DNA of 64,000 bases from JAICMB01 sp963795935 (GCA_963795935.1 CAWCJO010000004.1:868001-932000); one strand, 5' to 3'; counted from the stretch's first letter, positions 10,608 through 19,961 are shown. Numbers and translations: made by a program. The notes: generated from the letters alone by a model not told the origin.

Positions 10608-11507
10608 TCAGCGGAGCGGGACGTTGCAATCCGCCAGCATAGCGGTTTTCGCGCCAGGGGCGCCGCGAGCGTCCTCCAGAATGCGTTCCAGATCGTAAGG
10701 ACCCTGCTCCGGCAGGCTCACCGTCGCGCCGATTACCCGCAACTCCTGGCCTATGCGCATCAGGTCGTGGCCGAATCGATCCAGACATCCGCGAAAATGC
10801 CGCTCGCCGGGCGCGAACGTCAGCAATCCAAAGCTGAATGCGTCGAGACGGCCGATCAGCGTGGCATCGGCGAACGCGTTCTGAAGAAACTCGGCGGCCT
10901 CCAGCAGCATGAGATCGCGGCTGTCGGCATCGGCGGGAAGACCTTCCAATTCCAGCACCGCCAGGGTCACCGGCGCTCCCGTGGCGGCGGCCGCGGCCAA
11001 ATCATGGGCCGCCAGCGTCACAAATCCGTAGCGGCTGTAGAACCCGCTCAGGTCGTCGAAGAAGGACAGCGCGCGCAACGCCCGCGATCGCCTTTGCCGT
11101 TCGATCGCATACCGTAGCGAGCGCGCCAGAGGTCCGCATTCGATCTCCGTCTTAACCAGCACGTCCTGCGCGCCCTCGCGCAGCAAGCGATACGCCAGCG
11201 GTTCATCGGCCGAGTCCATCAGTCCGATCACGGGAGTCCCGGGCGAGGCCAGTTGGACCTGACTGAACGTCGTCAGCAGCAGCGGGCTGTCCGGCAGGTT
11301 AAGATCCAGGAGCACGGCATCGAACCGGCCGCGCCCGAGACAGTGAATGGCGTCCGCCAGATAATCGACCGCCACGACGTCGCTCGAGAGCCAGTTGAAG
11401 CGCGGACCGCATTCCTCGATTTCGGCGAGCGCCTCGCGAATGGCTTCCTGATCGTCCAGATTATCTTCGACCAGCAGCAGGTTGAGTCGTTGGGTTCCCA
11501 CGCTCAT
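10608..11507 (-). CDS. Response regulator with REC and degenerate GGDEF-like domain
   Basis: 299 residues from ATG at 11507 (the frame extends upstream to 11555, but the REC domain begins just after this ATG). REC domain: acidic pair in LLVEDNLDDQ, phospho-acceptor Asp68 in DAVLLDLNLPDSP, conserved Lys in DVLVKTE. The second half resembles a diguanylate cyclase (DDLSGFYSRYGF start) but GGDEF is replaced by GRLDAF, so it should not make cyclic di-GMP. It lies between a sigma-54 activator and a glycosyltransferase, all leftward, and may be a receiver or scaffold for envelope control. Confidence 0.8.
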   Translation of the reverse strand: MSVGTQRLNLLLVEDNLDDQEAIREALAEIEECGPRFNWLSSDVVAVDYLADAIHCLGRGRFDAVLLDLNLPDSPLLLTTFSQVQLASPGTPVIGLMDSADEPLAYRLLREGAQDVLVKTEIECGPLARSLRYAIERQRRSRALRALSFFDDLSGFYSRYGFVTLAAHDLAAAAATGAPVTLAVLELEGLPADADSRDLMLLEAAEFLQNAFADATLIGRLDAFSFGLLTFAPGERHFRGCLDRFGHDLMRIGQELRVIGATVSLPEQGPYDLERILEDARGAPGAKTAMLADCNVPLR

Positions 11508-11579
11508 TAGTGCCGCCGCGAGCGCTGGAATCTCACAAAATGGCGCGCCTCTCAACTCTCGGAACTGAACTCGCGCCCG

Positions 11580-12593
11580 CTAACTCGCAATGGAATATTC
11601 CTTCAGCTTGCGGTACAGCGTAGTTCGTCCGATACCCAGTAAGTTGGCGGCCGAGGCGCGGTCGCCCTTGGTGAATTCGAGCGCTTCCAGGATCGCCCGC
11701 TTCTCCATCTCCATCAAAGGAACGATCGCCCGTCCCGCGACGCCGGCCAAATCGTCTTCCTGGTCGGCCGGAGGCTTGGGGGCGCCATCGCCCGCCGCCG
11801 CCGCCCAGCATTGGGATCGCTTTTGCGCCAAATGATTTTGCAGCATGGAGGGCAGATCCATCGTATGGATCAAGGGGCCGGAGTTGACCGCGACCATGTG
11901 CTGGATGCAATTTTCCAGCTCCCGCACATTGCCCGGCCAATCGTAGGAGATCATCGCCTCCAGAGTCTCCCGGGTCAAGCTGTGGTTCCTGCCATGGCGC
12001 GCCATGAAATGCCCGATCAACTCCGCGATGTCCTCTTTGCGCTCGCGTAGCGGAGCGATACGCAGGTTCACGACGTTCAATCTATAAAACAGGTCGCGGC
12101 GAAACGTGCCCTTCTCCACCTCTCTGGCCAGGTCGCGATTGGTGGCCGCGATCACCCGGAAATCCGAACGGCGCTGCAGCAGCGAGCCGACCGGGCGAAA
12201 TTCTTTCTCTTGCAATACGCGCAGCAGCTTCGCCTGCAGGTCCAGCGGAAGCTCTCCGATCTCATCGAAAAACGCGGTCCCTCCATTGGCCAGCTCGATC
12301 AGACCGCTCTTGTGGCCCACCGCGCCCGTAAACGCGCCTTTCACGTGGCCGAAAAGTTCGCTCTCCATCAGCGGGCCCACCATGGAGGAGCAGTCGATCG
12401 TCACAAACAGGCCTTGCGGATTGATCTGGTGAATCGATCGCGCCACCACCTCCTTGCCCGTTCCGGTCTCGCCCAGCAGAAGCACGGGCCAGCGGCAATG
12501 TCCAAGCTTGTCCACGAGTTTCTGGACCTGGCGGATGCGCGGCGAGTGACCCACCAGAACGTGACGCTTCGTTTCTTCAAGGCTGGCTAGCAT
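11580..12593 (-). CDS. Sigma-54-dependent transcriptional activator
   Basis: 337 residues. AAA+ ATPase with Walker A GETGTGKE (41-48), the sigma-54 contact loop GAFTGA (86-91), Walker B GGTAFFDEIGE (about 104-113), and a C-terminal Fis-type helix-turn-helix (RASAANLLGIGRTTLYRKLK). There is no REC or GAF domain at the N-terminus, only about 20 residues. Its activity may therefore be controlled by a partner, possibly the REC/GGDEF-like protein encoded 24 bases downstream. It will activate RpoN promoters. Confidence 0.93.
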   Translation of the reverse strand: MLASLEETKRHVLVGHSPRIRQVQKLVDKLGHCRWPVLLLGETGTGKEVVARSIHQINPQGLFVTIDCSSMVGPLMESELFGHVKGAFTGAVGHKSGLIELANGGTAFFDEIGELPLDLQAKLLRVLQEKEFRPVGSLLQRRSDFRVIAATNRDLAREVEKGTFRRDLFYRLNVVNLRIAPLRERKEDIAELIGHFMARHGRNHSLTRETLEAMISYDWPGNVRELENCIQHMVAVNSGPLIHTMDLPSMLQNHLAQKRSQCWAAAAGDGAPKPPADQEDDLAGVAGRAIVPLMEMEKRAILEALEFTKGDRASAANLLGIGRTTLYRKLKEYSIAS

Positions 12594-12647
12594 AATGACC
12601 CAAAGTTGTAGTGCATTTTGGAGGCAAAAACTCTACAACTGTTTGGG

Positions 12648-13328
12648 TTATGGCGTATAACCGTTCGCTCCAGGTTGATCCACGCGAACGACGAGCGCTT
12701 CGCCAACCTGCGCCTGGAGTTTTCCGGCGAGCTGGTTGGCGTCGTCGATATTCGGCTCCGAGCCGACCAGGACTCGCCACACGCTCGGATTTCCCTGGCG
12801 CAAAACCACGCGCGCCGACCCGAACTGTTGTTGCATGGAGTCGCGCAGACGGCCGGCCCGCTCGCGATTCTGGAACGCTCCGATCTGGACGGCATAGATG
12901 GCAGCGGATCTGGCCGCCATTGCCGGGACGGAAATAATATCGAGGCGAACCGGGGCGACGCCGGGACCGATCAGATCGATCTCGCGGGCCGCGGCATGCG
13001 ACAGATCGATGACGCGTCCTTCGATGAAGGGTCCGCGATCGATGATTCGCACGTCGACCGCTTTCCCGTTGCCGAGATTCGTCACGCGCACCCAGGTGTT
13101 GAACGGCAGCGTGCGGTGCGCGGCGGTCAACTTTTCCATGTCGTAAATTTCACCGTCGGCCGCGGGACGCCCGTGATAGGGGTGGCCGTACCAGCTGGCG
13201 AGGCCCGTTTCCGGTCCATGCGGAAGTTGGGGAACGTTGTGGGCCGCGATGTGTTTTTTTCTGGCGCAGCCGGTAAACGAAACTCCAATCGCCAACGCGA
13301 TCGCCGCGAATCTGAAACGCAACGGCAC
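12648..13328 (-). CDS. rlpA: RlpA-like septal-ring lipoprotein with SPOR domain
   Basis: 226 residues from GTG at 13328. N-terminal lipoprotein signal with the lipobox FTGC. A double-psi barrel follows (GLASWYGHPYHGRPAADGE, TAAHRTLPFNTWVRVTN, DVRIIDRGPF with the catalytic-type Asp). The C-terminal SPOR domain (AIYAVQIGAFQNRERA) binds denuded peptidoglycan at the septum. Length is within the family range. The gene is the first of a leftward group with the sigma-54 activator, separated by 54 bases. Confidence 0.92.
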   Translation of the reverse strand: MPLRFRFAAIALAIGVSFTGCARKKHIAAHNVPQLPHGPETGLASWYGHPYHGRPAADGEIYDMEKLTAAHRTLPFNTWVRVTNLGNGKAVDVRIIDRGPFIEGRVIDLSHAAAREIDLIGPGVAPVRLDIISVPAMAARSAAIYAVQIGAFQNRERAGRLRDSMQQQFGSARVVLRQGNPSVWRVLVGSEPNIDDANQLAGKLQAQVGEALVVRVDQPGANGYTP

Positions 13329-13492
13329 TTGGTCACGATCTTACTGCTTCGCGGCGCGTCACCGCAAATTCTGAGTCCGCGCCGCGCGCCGCGGCGGCGC
13401 AAATCCTCCGGGAACAATTCACGTAAATAATGGTTTGGGGCGCCGGGAACGGGCGCGACTCCGGCTCCGCGAAGCCGAAACGCATTTTTCTC

Positions 13493-13521
13493 TTGACTTT
13501 CTTTTCAAAGAACCTTATATA
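13493..13521 (+). promoter_or_regulatory. Strong sigma-70-type promoter for the lysine-rich peptide
   Basis: TTGACT (13493-13498), 17-base spacer, TATATA (13516-13521). This is the best promoter match seen in the window. Start of transcription should be near 13528, leaving a leader of about 50 bases. Confidence 0.8.
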
Positions 13522-13579
13522 TGAATCACACTGCGATCTCGGAAGAGGTCGCAAATTTGATGTTAGGGAGAATCACTCG

Positions 13580-13651
13580 ATGAAGAACGCAACGAAGAAA
13601 GCTGCAAAGAAGGCCACGAAGAAACCCGCCGCGAAGAAAAAGGGTAAGTAG
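13580..13651 (+). CDS. 23-residue lysine/alanine-rich basic peptide
   Basis: ATG at 13580, with AGGGAG about 9 bases upstream. The product, beginning MKNATKKAAKKATKKPAAKK, is almost only Lys, Ala, Thr and Pro, like the tail of histone H1 or bacterial histone-like proteins. It has its own promoter and a strong terminator, so it is a monocistronic, probably highly expressed gene. A longer frame from 13430 crosses the promoter and is unlikely to be the real start. Binding to nucleic acid is inferred from charge alone. Confidence 0.75.
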   Translation: MKNATKKAAKKATKKPAAKKKGK

Positions 13652-13701
13652 CCTCGGCTCCCGAAAAACGGGACTGCAGATAAAATAAGGGTTCATGCAA
13701 C

Positions 13702-13728
13702 GGCCCCGATCGCATCGGGGCCTTTTTT
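13702..13728 (+). terminator. Rho-independent terminator of the lysine-rich peptide gene
   Basis: Perfect 9-bp stem GGCCCCGAT / ATCGGGGCC with a CGC loop, followed by six T. About 50 bases after the stop codon. Confidence 0.92.
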
Positions 13729-13803
13729 ATTTCTGCCCGCCTCTCCGCGCCGCTCCGTCCTCACAAGGCGCGCCTTCCACGCCGGAGTTACGATTGAGTT
13801 GTC

Positions 13804-14919
13804 ATGCAAAGACGCGCCTTTCTACGCGCCGCCGCCGGCATTGCGGGAGCGGCGTTCAACCTCGCGCGCGCGCAGACCGCCGCGGGCGCAGCCAATAACG
13901 CCGCGCCTGTCCGTCTGGGGTTCGACACGTATTCCTTGCGCGCATTCCATTGGAAAGCGCTGCAATTACTCGATTACGCCGCCGCCCAGAAGCTCGATAC
14001 GATTCAGATCTCGAGCAGCGGCGACTATGAGAGCCTCGACCCGGCCCATCTCGCCCGCGTGAAGGATCACGCCGCCTCGCTCGGCATCGTCATCGAGGCC
14101 GGCATCGGGTGCATCTGTCCCACTTCGGCGAGTTGGAGCGCGAAGAATGGGGATCCGGTGGAAAATATTTCACGCGGCTTGAACATTGCCAAGGCCGTCG
14201 GGGCCACTTCGATGCGCTGCTTCATGGGAAGCGATAAGGACCGCCGCACGCCCGGCGGAATCGAGCCGCACATGGAGAAAACGATTCAGGTCCTGCGCGC
14301 CGCGCGATCGCGCGCGCTGGACTCGGGCGTGAAGATCGCTCTGGAGAACCACGCCGGCGACATGCAAGCGCGCGAGGTCCGCACGATTATCGAAGAGGCG
14401 GGCAAGGATTTCACGGGATCGTGTCTGGACACGGGCAATCCCATGTGGGTCGCCGAAGACCCCTTTGTTACGCTGCAGGTTCTCGCTCCGTACGTTCTGA
14501 CCACCCACGTGCGCGATTCGGCCGTTTACGAGGTTCCGCGCGGCGCCGCCGCGCAATGGGTCGCGCTCGGCGACGGCACAATCGACTTTAAAGCTTTCAT
14601 CGCCCGCTTCCGCGAGTTGTGTCCCAACGTGAGCATGCAACTCGAAATTATCACGGGCCGGCCGCCGCGAGTCGTCCCTTTCCTTGAGGAAAGCTTCTGG
14701 CAGGCATTCCCAAAAGCCAACGCCGCGGAGTTTTCCCGTTTCGTCGCGCTGGCCCGCAACGGCCACCCCTACGGAGGATTCATGGTGATCGAAGATGGCG
14801 CCAAGCGCCCGCCGGAAGAGTTCCGGGCCGCCCTTCGCGAGCAGCAGCGCGTAGATCTTCAGCGCAGCCTCGATTACGCCAAGGAGAGCCTCGGCGCCGG
14901 AGTGAAATGGCGCGCTTAG
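13804..14919 (+). CDS. Tat-exported sugar isomerase/epimerase-like TIM-barrel protein
   Basis: 371 residues. It begins with a twin-arginine-like leader (MQRRAFLRAAAGIAGAAFNLA-) ending near residue 25. The rest is an AP-endonuclease-2/xylose-isomerase-like TIM barrel: GFDTYSLRAFHWKALQLLDYA, KIALENHAGDMQ, SCLDTGNPMWVAEDP, HVRDSAVYE and LEIITGRPP give the usual metal-binding Glu/Asp/His pattern. Members act on sugars or inositols in the periplasm or extracellularly. There is no operon partner on either side, so the substrate remains open. Confidence 0.85.
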   Translation: MQRRAFLRAAAGIAGAAFNLARAQTAAGAANNAAPVRLGFDTYSLRAFHWKALQLLDYAAAQKLDTIQISSSGDYESLDPAHLARVKDHAASLGIVIEAGIGCICPTSASWSAKNGDPVENISRGLNIAKAVGATSMRCFMGSDKDRRTPGGIEPHMEKTIQVLRAARSRALDSGVKIALENHAGDMQAREVRTIIEEAGKDFTGSCLDTGNPMWVAEDPFVTLQVLAPYVLTTHVRDSAVYEVPRGAAAQWVALGDGTIDFKAFIARFRELCPNVSMQLEIITGRPPRVVPFLEESFWQAFPKANAAEFSRFVALARNGHPYGGFMVIEDGAKRPPEEFRAALREQQRVDLQRSLDYAKESLGAGVKWRA

Positions 14920-15050
14920 GCCGCGCGCTTTCGGCAGACTCCAGCGACGGATAGAGGCCCATGCCGGCGCCGACTGGAACGATAGACATCGATGACGCCG
15001 GTCCGCGTGGCAGCACTGCCCATCAACGGCGAGCCGACGCTCCGCGCATC

Positions 15051-15087
15051 AAAAAAAATCCCAGGCCTCCGTTTCCGGAGCCTGGGA
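15051..15087 (-). terminator. Rho-independent terminator of the BON-domain gene
   Basis: On the minus strand: TCCCAGG, then CTCCG, loop, and the complementary arms, followed by eight T (the A-run at 15051-15058). It lies 35 bases after the stop of the BON gene. Confidence 0.88.
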
Positions 15088-15122
15088 AGCCTGTAGGGAA
15101 GAAGATTATTTGGAGGAGGCTA

Positions 15123-15653
15123 TTAACTGTGGGCGACTTGCAAATCGTTTTGGACCGAGAACACGCCAGGCACGCCGTTGGCGCGGATGCCCGCGATGTT
15201 CTTGTCACCCTGGTTGTCAACCGTTCCTTCCAGCGTCACGTGTCCGTTCGCCACGATGATGTGGATCGAAGGCATCGCGCCCATCGCATAACGGTACATC
15301 GGACCGTAGCCGAAAATCGCGCGGTATTCGGCGCGCCGTATCCGCCAGTCCATCGGCGATAACGGAAGTACCTTTATATTATTCACGACCTGCTGGACGC
15401 CTTCCACGCGTTTCACCACGTTCTCGGCGTCGGATTTTAGCACCGGATTCGTTACCGCGCCCTCCAGGTACACGGTCCCGCCATTCACATTAAAACTCAG
15501 TTCATCGAAGACGTTGTAGTAGGGCAGCATCGTGAGTTCATGCCGTACTCTTTCCGGCAAAGGTTTGGGATTGTTCGATGCCAGCACAACGCCCGGTACT
15601 ATCAAGGCGGCACAGGCCACTGTAATCGAGAGCTTTCTCAGCGCTCCTCTCAT
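15123..15653 (-). CDS. Periplasmic protein with two BON domains
   Basis: 176 residues from ATG at 15653, chosen because AAAGGAGAT lies 9-10 bases upstream (the earlier ATG at 15674 would overlap this site). A signal peptide of about 25 residues (ITVACAALIVPGVVLAS) is followed by two BON domains: one around LPYYNVFDELSFNVNGGTVY...GVQQVVNNIKV, the second around MPSIHIIVANGHVTLEGTVD...GVFSVQNDLQV. BON domains bind phospholipid and are common in envelope-stress proteins. Monocistronic with its own terminator. Confidence 0.88.
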   Translation of the reverse strand: MRGALRKLSITVACAALIVPGVVLASNNPKPLPERVRHELTMLPYYNVFDELSFNVNGGTVYLEGAVTNPVLKSDAENVVKRVEGVQQVVNNIKVLPLSPMDWRIRRAEYRAIFGYGPMYRYAMGAMPSIHIIVANGHVTLEGTVDNQGDKNIAGIRANGVPGVFSVQNDLQVAHS

Positions 15654-15776
15654 TTTTATTCGATCTCCTTTCATCCACTAAATAAGATGTACGAACGCCA
15701 ACGGAGGGTTCCAAGTTTGCGGTTTTTCAGGCAGAGCGCCGCGCCAGTTCGGCCGTTACGGTAAACTGGCCTTTCC

Positions 15777-16367
15777 ATGCGACGCCGCCGGATCGTCTGT
15801 TTCCTGCTGGGAATCTGGATCGGCGCAAGCGCGATGCTCGCAGTGGCTTCTTACGAGAACTTTCGAGCTTTGGACGCGCTCCTGAAATCCCCGCCCGAAC
15901 AGGCCGCCCCCATAATTAAGACCGCCGGGCGGGACAGTGCGCGCGCGCTGCTTCGTTATGCTGCCGGAGCGGGAAGCGGCGACACATTCGAGATCTGGGA
16001 AGAGATCCAGTTCGCGATCGCGTTCCTGATCGCAGCGATATTGTTTATCGGGCCCCACACCCGCGGCCTGGCCGCCATACCGGCCGCGATGGGATTATTG
16101 GTGACTTTATTGCACTTCACCATCAACCCGGAGGTGGCCTGGTTGGCGCGGTCGGTCGAGTTCGCGCCATGGACGGCGGACTCGCACCCGGGCGACCAGT
16201 TTTGGAACCTGCATCGGATTTATGTAGCGGTAGATTCCGTCAAGTGTCTGCTGGGTATTGGATTGGCCGTGCTGCTCTTCTCGGGGCGGAGCGCCAGAAA
16301 CCAGCATCCCCGCCGGCGGGTTGATGCCACGCCGCGGCCGGATTTCAGCAAGCACACTGCTCTATAG
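15777..16367 (+). CDS. Predicted membrane protein with four TM segments
   Basis: 196 residues, starting with a basic MRRRR and then hydrophobic segments at about 7-24, 83-100, 106-124 and 158-175. The periplasmic region between TM1 and TM2 is about 55 residues. The topology resembles DUF4149-like proteins but I see no signature good enough to name a family. It is separated by 123 bases from the divergent BON gene and faces the APC permease gene tail to tail. Confidence 0.7.
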   Translation: MRRRRIVCFLLGIWIGASAMLAVASYENFRALDALLKSPPEQAAPIIKTAGRDSARALLRYAAGAGSGDTFEIWEEIQFAIAFLIAAILFIGPHTRGLAAIPAAMGLLVTLLHFTINPEVAWLARSVEFAPWTADSHPGDQFWNLHRIYVAVDSVKCLLGIGLAVLLFSGRSARNQHPRRRVDATPRPDFSKHTAL

Positions 16368-16445
16368 ACCAGACCTTCGTGAGCTGCCCAGTGCTGTGCG
16401 GCCGGATGGCGCGTCAGGCCGCATAGGACTAGAACGCCCGTGTTG

Positions 16446-17819
16446 TTAGGAGAACGATTGATCGGAGCAGGGGACTTCTCCTTCCTTGAATTCGATTTTC
16501 GCGACAGGCCGTTGGAAGCCATGCGTCTTGATGGCGATCTGCATAAATCCGATGGCAAACCATACTGCGCCAGCGATTTGGGCGGGGCGGGACAGATTCC
16601 ACCAGATTGCGAGACAGAACAGAAATCCGCCTAACGGCACGACAAAATTGGCGAGAAGCCGGCGCGGAACGGCGCGCCAGAAGGTCCGCATGGCCGCCAG
16701 ATTCACGCCCATGAACGCCAGAAAGGCGCCGAAATTCAGCAGTTCGGCCGTGCGCTGATAACTCGCCAGCAGCGCGCCTAGCAGGGCCGCCGCCCCGATC
16801 CAACAGATATTCCAGGAGGGCTGGCGACGGCGGGCGTTCCAGCGGCCGAATAATCGTCCTGGCAGAACCTCGTCGCGGCCCATGCCGTACAGCAGTCTCG
16901 CGGCCGCGGCTTGTCCCGTCAATGCAGTGCCCACGCAGGCAACTACCAGAACCACTCCGATGGCCTGAAACAGCAGATTGCCGCCGACCACGCGCGTTAC
17001 GTCGAGGAATGCGGTCTCGAGATTCGGAAAAGTGCGGTAATCCGGCCAGACGCGTTGGGCGAGATAGACTTCCACCGTGCTGAATATTCCGGTCAACAGG
17101 CAGACCAGAACCGTCGCTGCGGGAATTGTGCGCCGCGGATTTTCGACGTCTTCGGCAAGCGTGGTGACGCCGTCAAAACCGATATAGGTCAAGGCCGCGA
17201 GCGAGGTGGCCGTCATGATGGCGCGCATGTCGAAAGTTGCGGGGTCGTAAAACGGCTGGATGGAGAGAACCCCGCCCCAGCCGGAGCGAGTGAACAAGAA
17301 CCGGACGCTCAACACGGCGAAAGCCGCGATGACCAGCGTCATGAAAGCCAATAGCGCCTTGTTGGCGCGCGCCAGCGATGAGATGCCGGCCAGGTTTAAG
17401 AGCGTAACGCCGGCGGTCAGCAGACCTGCCCAGAGCCAGTACGGAACGGCCGGAAGGAGCCGCTGTAAGGTGAGCGCGGCATACAGAATACTGATGATCG
17501 GAATAATCAGGTAATCGAGGAACATGGCCCAGCCCACGAAGAATCCGGCGACGGGGTTGAAGGCTCGGCCGACATAAGTGTAAGCGGACCCGGCCGAAGG
17601 ATACAGAGCGGCCAGTCTGCCGTAACTGAAGGCCGTGATCATCATGGCCGCCATCGCAATCAGGATGCTGGTGGAGACGTGTCCCTTGGAAATCACATTG
17701 GCGATTCCAAAGATGCCCACGGGCGCGATGGGCTGGATGAGCACGATGCCGTAAATAATCAGGTCGCCCATGGTCAGCCGCTTGGGCGTAATCGGGCGGC
17801 CTTCCGCCGCCAACGTCAT
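16446..17819 (-). CDS. APC-superfamily amino acid/amine permease
   Basis: 457 residues with about 12 hydrophobic segments in the inner membrane. The N-terminal APC signature is clear (TMGDLIIYGIVLIQPIAPVG, with the unwound TM1 glycine motif; SAGSAYTYVGRAFNPVAGF). The central YIGFDGVTTLAEDVENPRR motif is typical of amino acid/polyamine permeases. The start overlaps the GH20 stop by four bases (ATGA), so the two are co-translated. Here it probably imports an amino acid or amino-sugar-related solute. Confidence 0.88.
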   Translation of the reverse strand: MTLAAEGRPITPKRLTMGDLIIYGIVLIQPIAPVGIFGIANVISKGHVSTSILIAMAAMMITAFSYGRLAALYPSAGSAYTYVGRAFNPVAGFFVGWAMFLDYLIIPIISILYAALTLQRLLPAVPYWLWAGLLTAGVTLLNLAGISSLARANKALLAFMTLVIAAFAVLSVRFLFTRSGWGGVLSIQPFYDPATFDMRAIMTATSLAALTYIGFDGVTTLAEDVENPRRTIPAATVLVCLLTGIFSTVEVYLAQRVWPDYRTFPNLETAFLDVTRVVGGNLLFQAIGVVLVVACVGTALTGQAAAARLLYGMGRDEVLPGRLFGRWNARRRQPSWNICWIGAAALLGALLASYQRTAELLNFGAFLAFMGVNLAAMRTFWRAVPRRLLANFVVPLGGFLFCLAIWWNLSRPAQIAGAVWFAIGFMQIAIKTHGFQRPVAKIEFKEGEVPCSDQSFS

Positions 17820-19858
17820 TCGCCGCCAACCAGATTTTCAAGCGGAGGGAGCTGGCTGCCCTCGCGGAAATTTGCGGCAAGGGCCTGCGCGCGGCGTTGG
17901 AAACGCCACCAGAATTGAAATTCCGCGTCGTATTTGCCAAGGGCGACGGTCAAGCGGAAAGGCGTATACTCCTCCAGCCATGCGGCCTGGTACTCGTCGC
18001 GCAGCTCGCCGATGGCGTCCATCATATCGGAGGCGCGGCTGTGATATTGATCCGCAGTTTCGAGCGCAATCAGCGTGGTCACATCGTGCTTCTTCGGACG
18101 ATCGCCCAGCTCTTGCCAAAAACCCGCGATCTGGTCCGCATAGATATATTTCAGGGCGGCGTAGTTGAGCAAACGCGATCCCACCAGCAAGGCGTGAATG
18201 GTGGCTCGATCCGTCGCTTGCGGAACCGCCTCCAGCAACTCGGCGGCTTGTTCGGCGGCCAAGCGCGATTGGTGCAAGTCCTCAATATGTTCCTTCGAAC
18301 GGCGTAGCCGGCCGGGTGAGAATGGGTTGGCCCAGAACGCGTCGATGGTTCTGCCTTGCGCGTTCTCGAGCATCGTCTCGGCGCGGTTCAGTTGTTCGAG
18401 GGCGCCGGCCACGCGTTGCGCCACGCCGTCCGGGTAAATCGCGGCGGCGTATTGTTTAAAGAAGTCCGCTGCCGACGGCGCGACGCCTTGCCACGCGGCA
18501 ATCGATCCGTGCGCCAGGGCGGGGCGGGCCATGCGCATGAGAGCGGCCTGCGTATTGTCCGTCCATTCGGAGTTCACAAATCCCTCCGCTCCGTACTTCA
18601 GTCCCGCGTTGAGCAAAAGGGCGTCGATCTGGAAAGACGTGCTGTAGTCGGGAACCAGCCAGTGCCAATTGAGCACGGCGCTGAGCACCATGATAGGGAC
18701 TCCGGCATTGCGAAAGGGAGCGAGAAAGCGGTGGTATTCGGCATCCGTCAGCGGTTCGTAATGCCACGGAATCGCGATGAGACCCGGGGGCAGCCGCGGG
18801 ATCATGCCCGGATACTTCTCCATCATGTCGGCCCAGGCCATTGGTACTTTGCCGTTCTTTTGCACCAGCCCTGCCACGTTTTTCAACTGCTCCAGGTAGA
18901 GATCCTCCGGGCGCCGGCCGAGTCGGCCCGCTTCTCTTTCGAGCAGCCACGTTTCATCGAACCCGACATGAAAAAAGCGGCTGGGGAACAATGCCGCGAG
19001 CTGCGCAATCCAATCCGCCAGGAGGGGGCCGACCCGCGGATCCTCGGGACGGAACTCGCCGCCGTACGGGATCGGCGAGAGATCCTTGTAGCGCTCCATG
19101 CGGAAGACGTCGTGCAGGTGTCCGTAGAGCTCCACATTGGGTATCACGTCGATGTGCCGCTGCCGCGCATAGTCGATCAGCTCCCGCACCTGCGCCTTTG
19201 AGAATTGCGCATTCGGCGGCAGGATGGGGTAGCCGTCCAGCGCGATGGTCGCCTCCGAATAGAAGAAGTATTGGTTGACCTTCCATAAAGCGAGAAAATC
19301 GATCTGGCGTTCGAGCTCGTCGAGCCGCGGCAGTTGCGTGTGACTCATGTCCATCATGACTCCGCGATAGGGCAGCGCCGGCCAGTCGCTGACGGCCGCT
19401 TCCGGCAAGGCTGGTTGCGGCATTGTTTCCAGCATCTGGCGCAGCGTTTGAACGGCGTAGAACAGTCCGGCCGAGGAGCGCGATTCGACGCGAACGTTCG
19501 CTGGCGTGACCGCGATCGAGTATGCCTCGCGCGAATCTTTTCCGGCGCTTTCTCCAGGCCCCGCGAGATCGCCGCCCTGGCCGGTTCTGCGCAACAGGAT
19601 CGATCGGTCCCCGCAGCCGGACTCGATTACAGGCACGGTCACGTGGGCGCTTTCGGCGAAGTGGAAGGCAAGCTCGCGGGCGGCGAACAGGTCTTCCGGC
19701 GATGGCGTCGAGGCAAAACAGATCTGTGCGCCGCGCAGTGGGAAACGGCCGCTTCCCTCGTGAAGCTCCCGCGGGGCCGGCAGAATGAGCGGATGACCGA
19801 GGCAGGCGGGCGCAAACGCGATCGCCGACGCAGCCAGCAGCCACGGGCTGCATTTCAT
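17816..19858 (-). CDS. GH20 beta-N-acetylhexosaminidase
   Basis: 680 residues from ATG at 19858, the start that gives a clean signal peptide (KCSPWLLAASAIAFAPACLG). An N-terminal GH20b-like domain (LILPAPRELHEGSG...) precedes the catalytic TIM barrel from about residue 160 (PYRGVMMDMSHTQLP). The GH20 Asp-Glu pair is seen as D301-E302 in FFHVGFDETWLLE. About 200 C-terminal residues are helical and of unknown role. It should release terminal GlcNAc or GalNAc from glycans in the periplasm or outside. It is divergent from the Oar receptor with about 100 bases between the starts. Confidence 0.9.
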   Translation of the reverse strand: MKCSPWLLAASAIAFAPACLGHPLILPAPRELHEGSGRFPLRGAQICFASTPSPEDLFAARELAFHFAESAHVTVPVIESGCGDRSILLRRTGQGGDLAGPGESAGKDSREAYSIAVTPANVRVESRSSAGLFYAVQTLRQMLETMPQPALPEAAVSDWPALPYRGVMMDMSHTQLPRLDELERQIDFLALWKVNQYFFYSEATIALDGYPILPPNAQFSKAQVRELIDYARQRHIDVIPNVELYGHLHDVFRMERYKDLSPIPYGGEFRPEDPRVGPLLADWIAQLAALFPSRFFHVGFDETWLLEREAGRLGRRPEDLYLEQLKNVAGLVQKNGKVPMAWADMMEKYPGMIPRLPPGLIAIPWHYEPLTDAEYHRFLAPFRNAGVPIMVLSAVLNWHWLVPDYSTSFQIDALLLNAGLKYGAEGFVNSEWTDNTQAALMRMARPALAHGSIAAWQGVAPSAADFFKQYAAAIYPDGVAQRVAGALEQLNRAETMLENAQGRTIDAFWANPFSPGRLRRSKEHIEDLHQSRLAAEQAAELLEAVPQATDRATIHALLVGSRLLNYAALKYIYADQIAGFWQELGDRPKKHDVTTLIALETADQYHSRASDMMDAIGELRDEYQAAWLEEYTPFRLTVALGKYDAEFQFWWRFQRRAQALAANFREGSQLPPLENLVGGE

Positions 19859-19961
19859 ATGAGAAACCACTATTTTCCTCTTGACATGATGGAGAGCATT
19901 ATAGATGATTAAATATTCGCAAATCAACGCGACCCAGACTCACGGAAGGAGCCTACAGGGG

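Noticed and set aside
10608..11130. Active diguanylate cyclase
   Set aside because: The GGDEF motif reads GRLDAF, lacking the metal- and GTP-binding residues.
19875..19925. TTGACA near 19883 as promoter of the 19.9-kb receptor
   Set aside because: No -10 box at 16-18 bases; TATAGA is too close at 13 bases.
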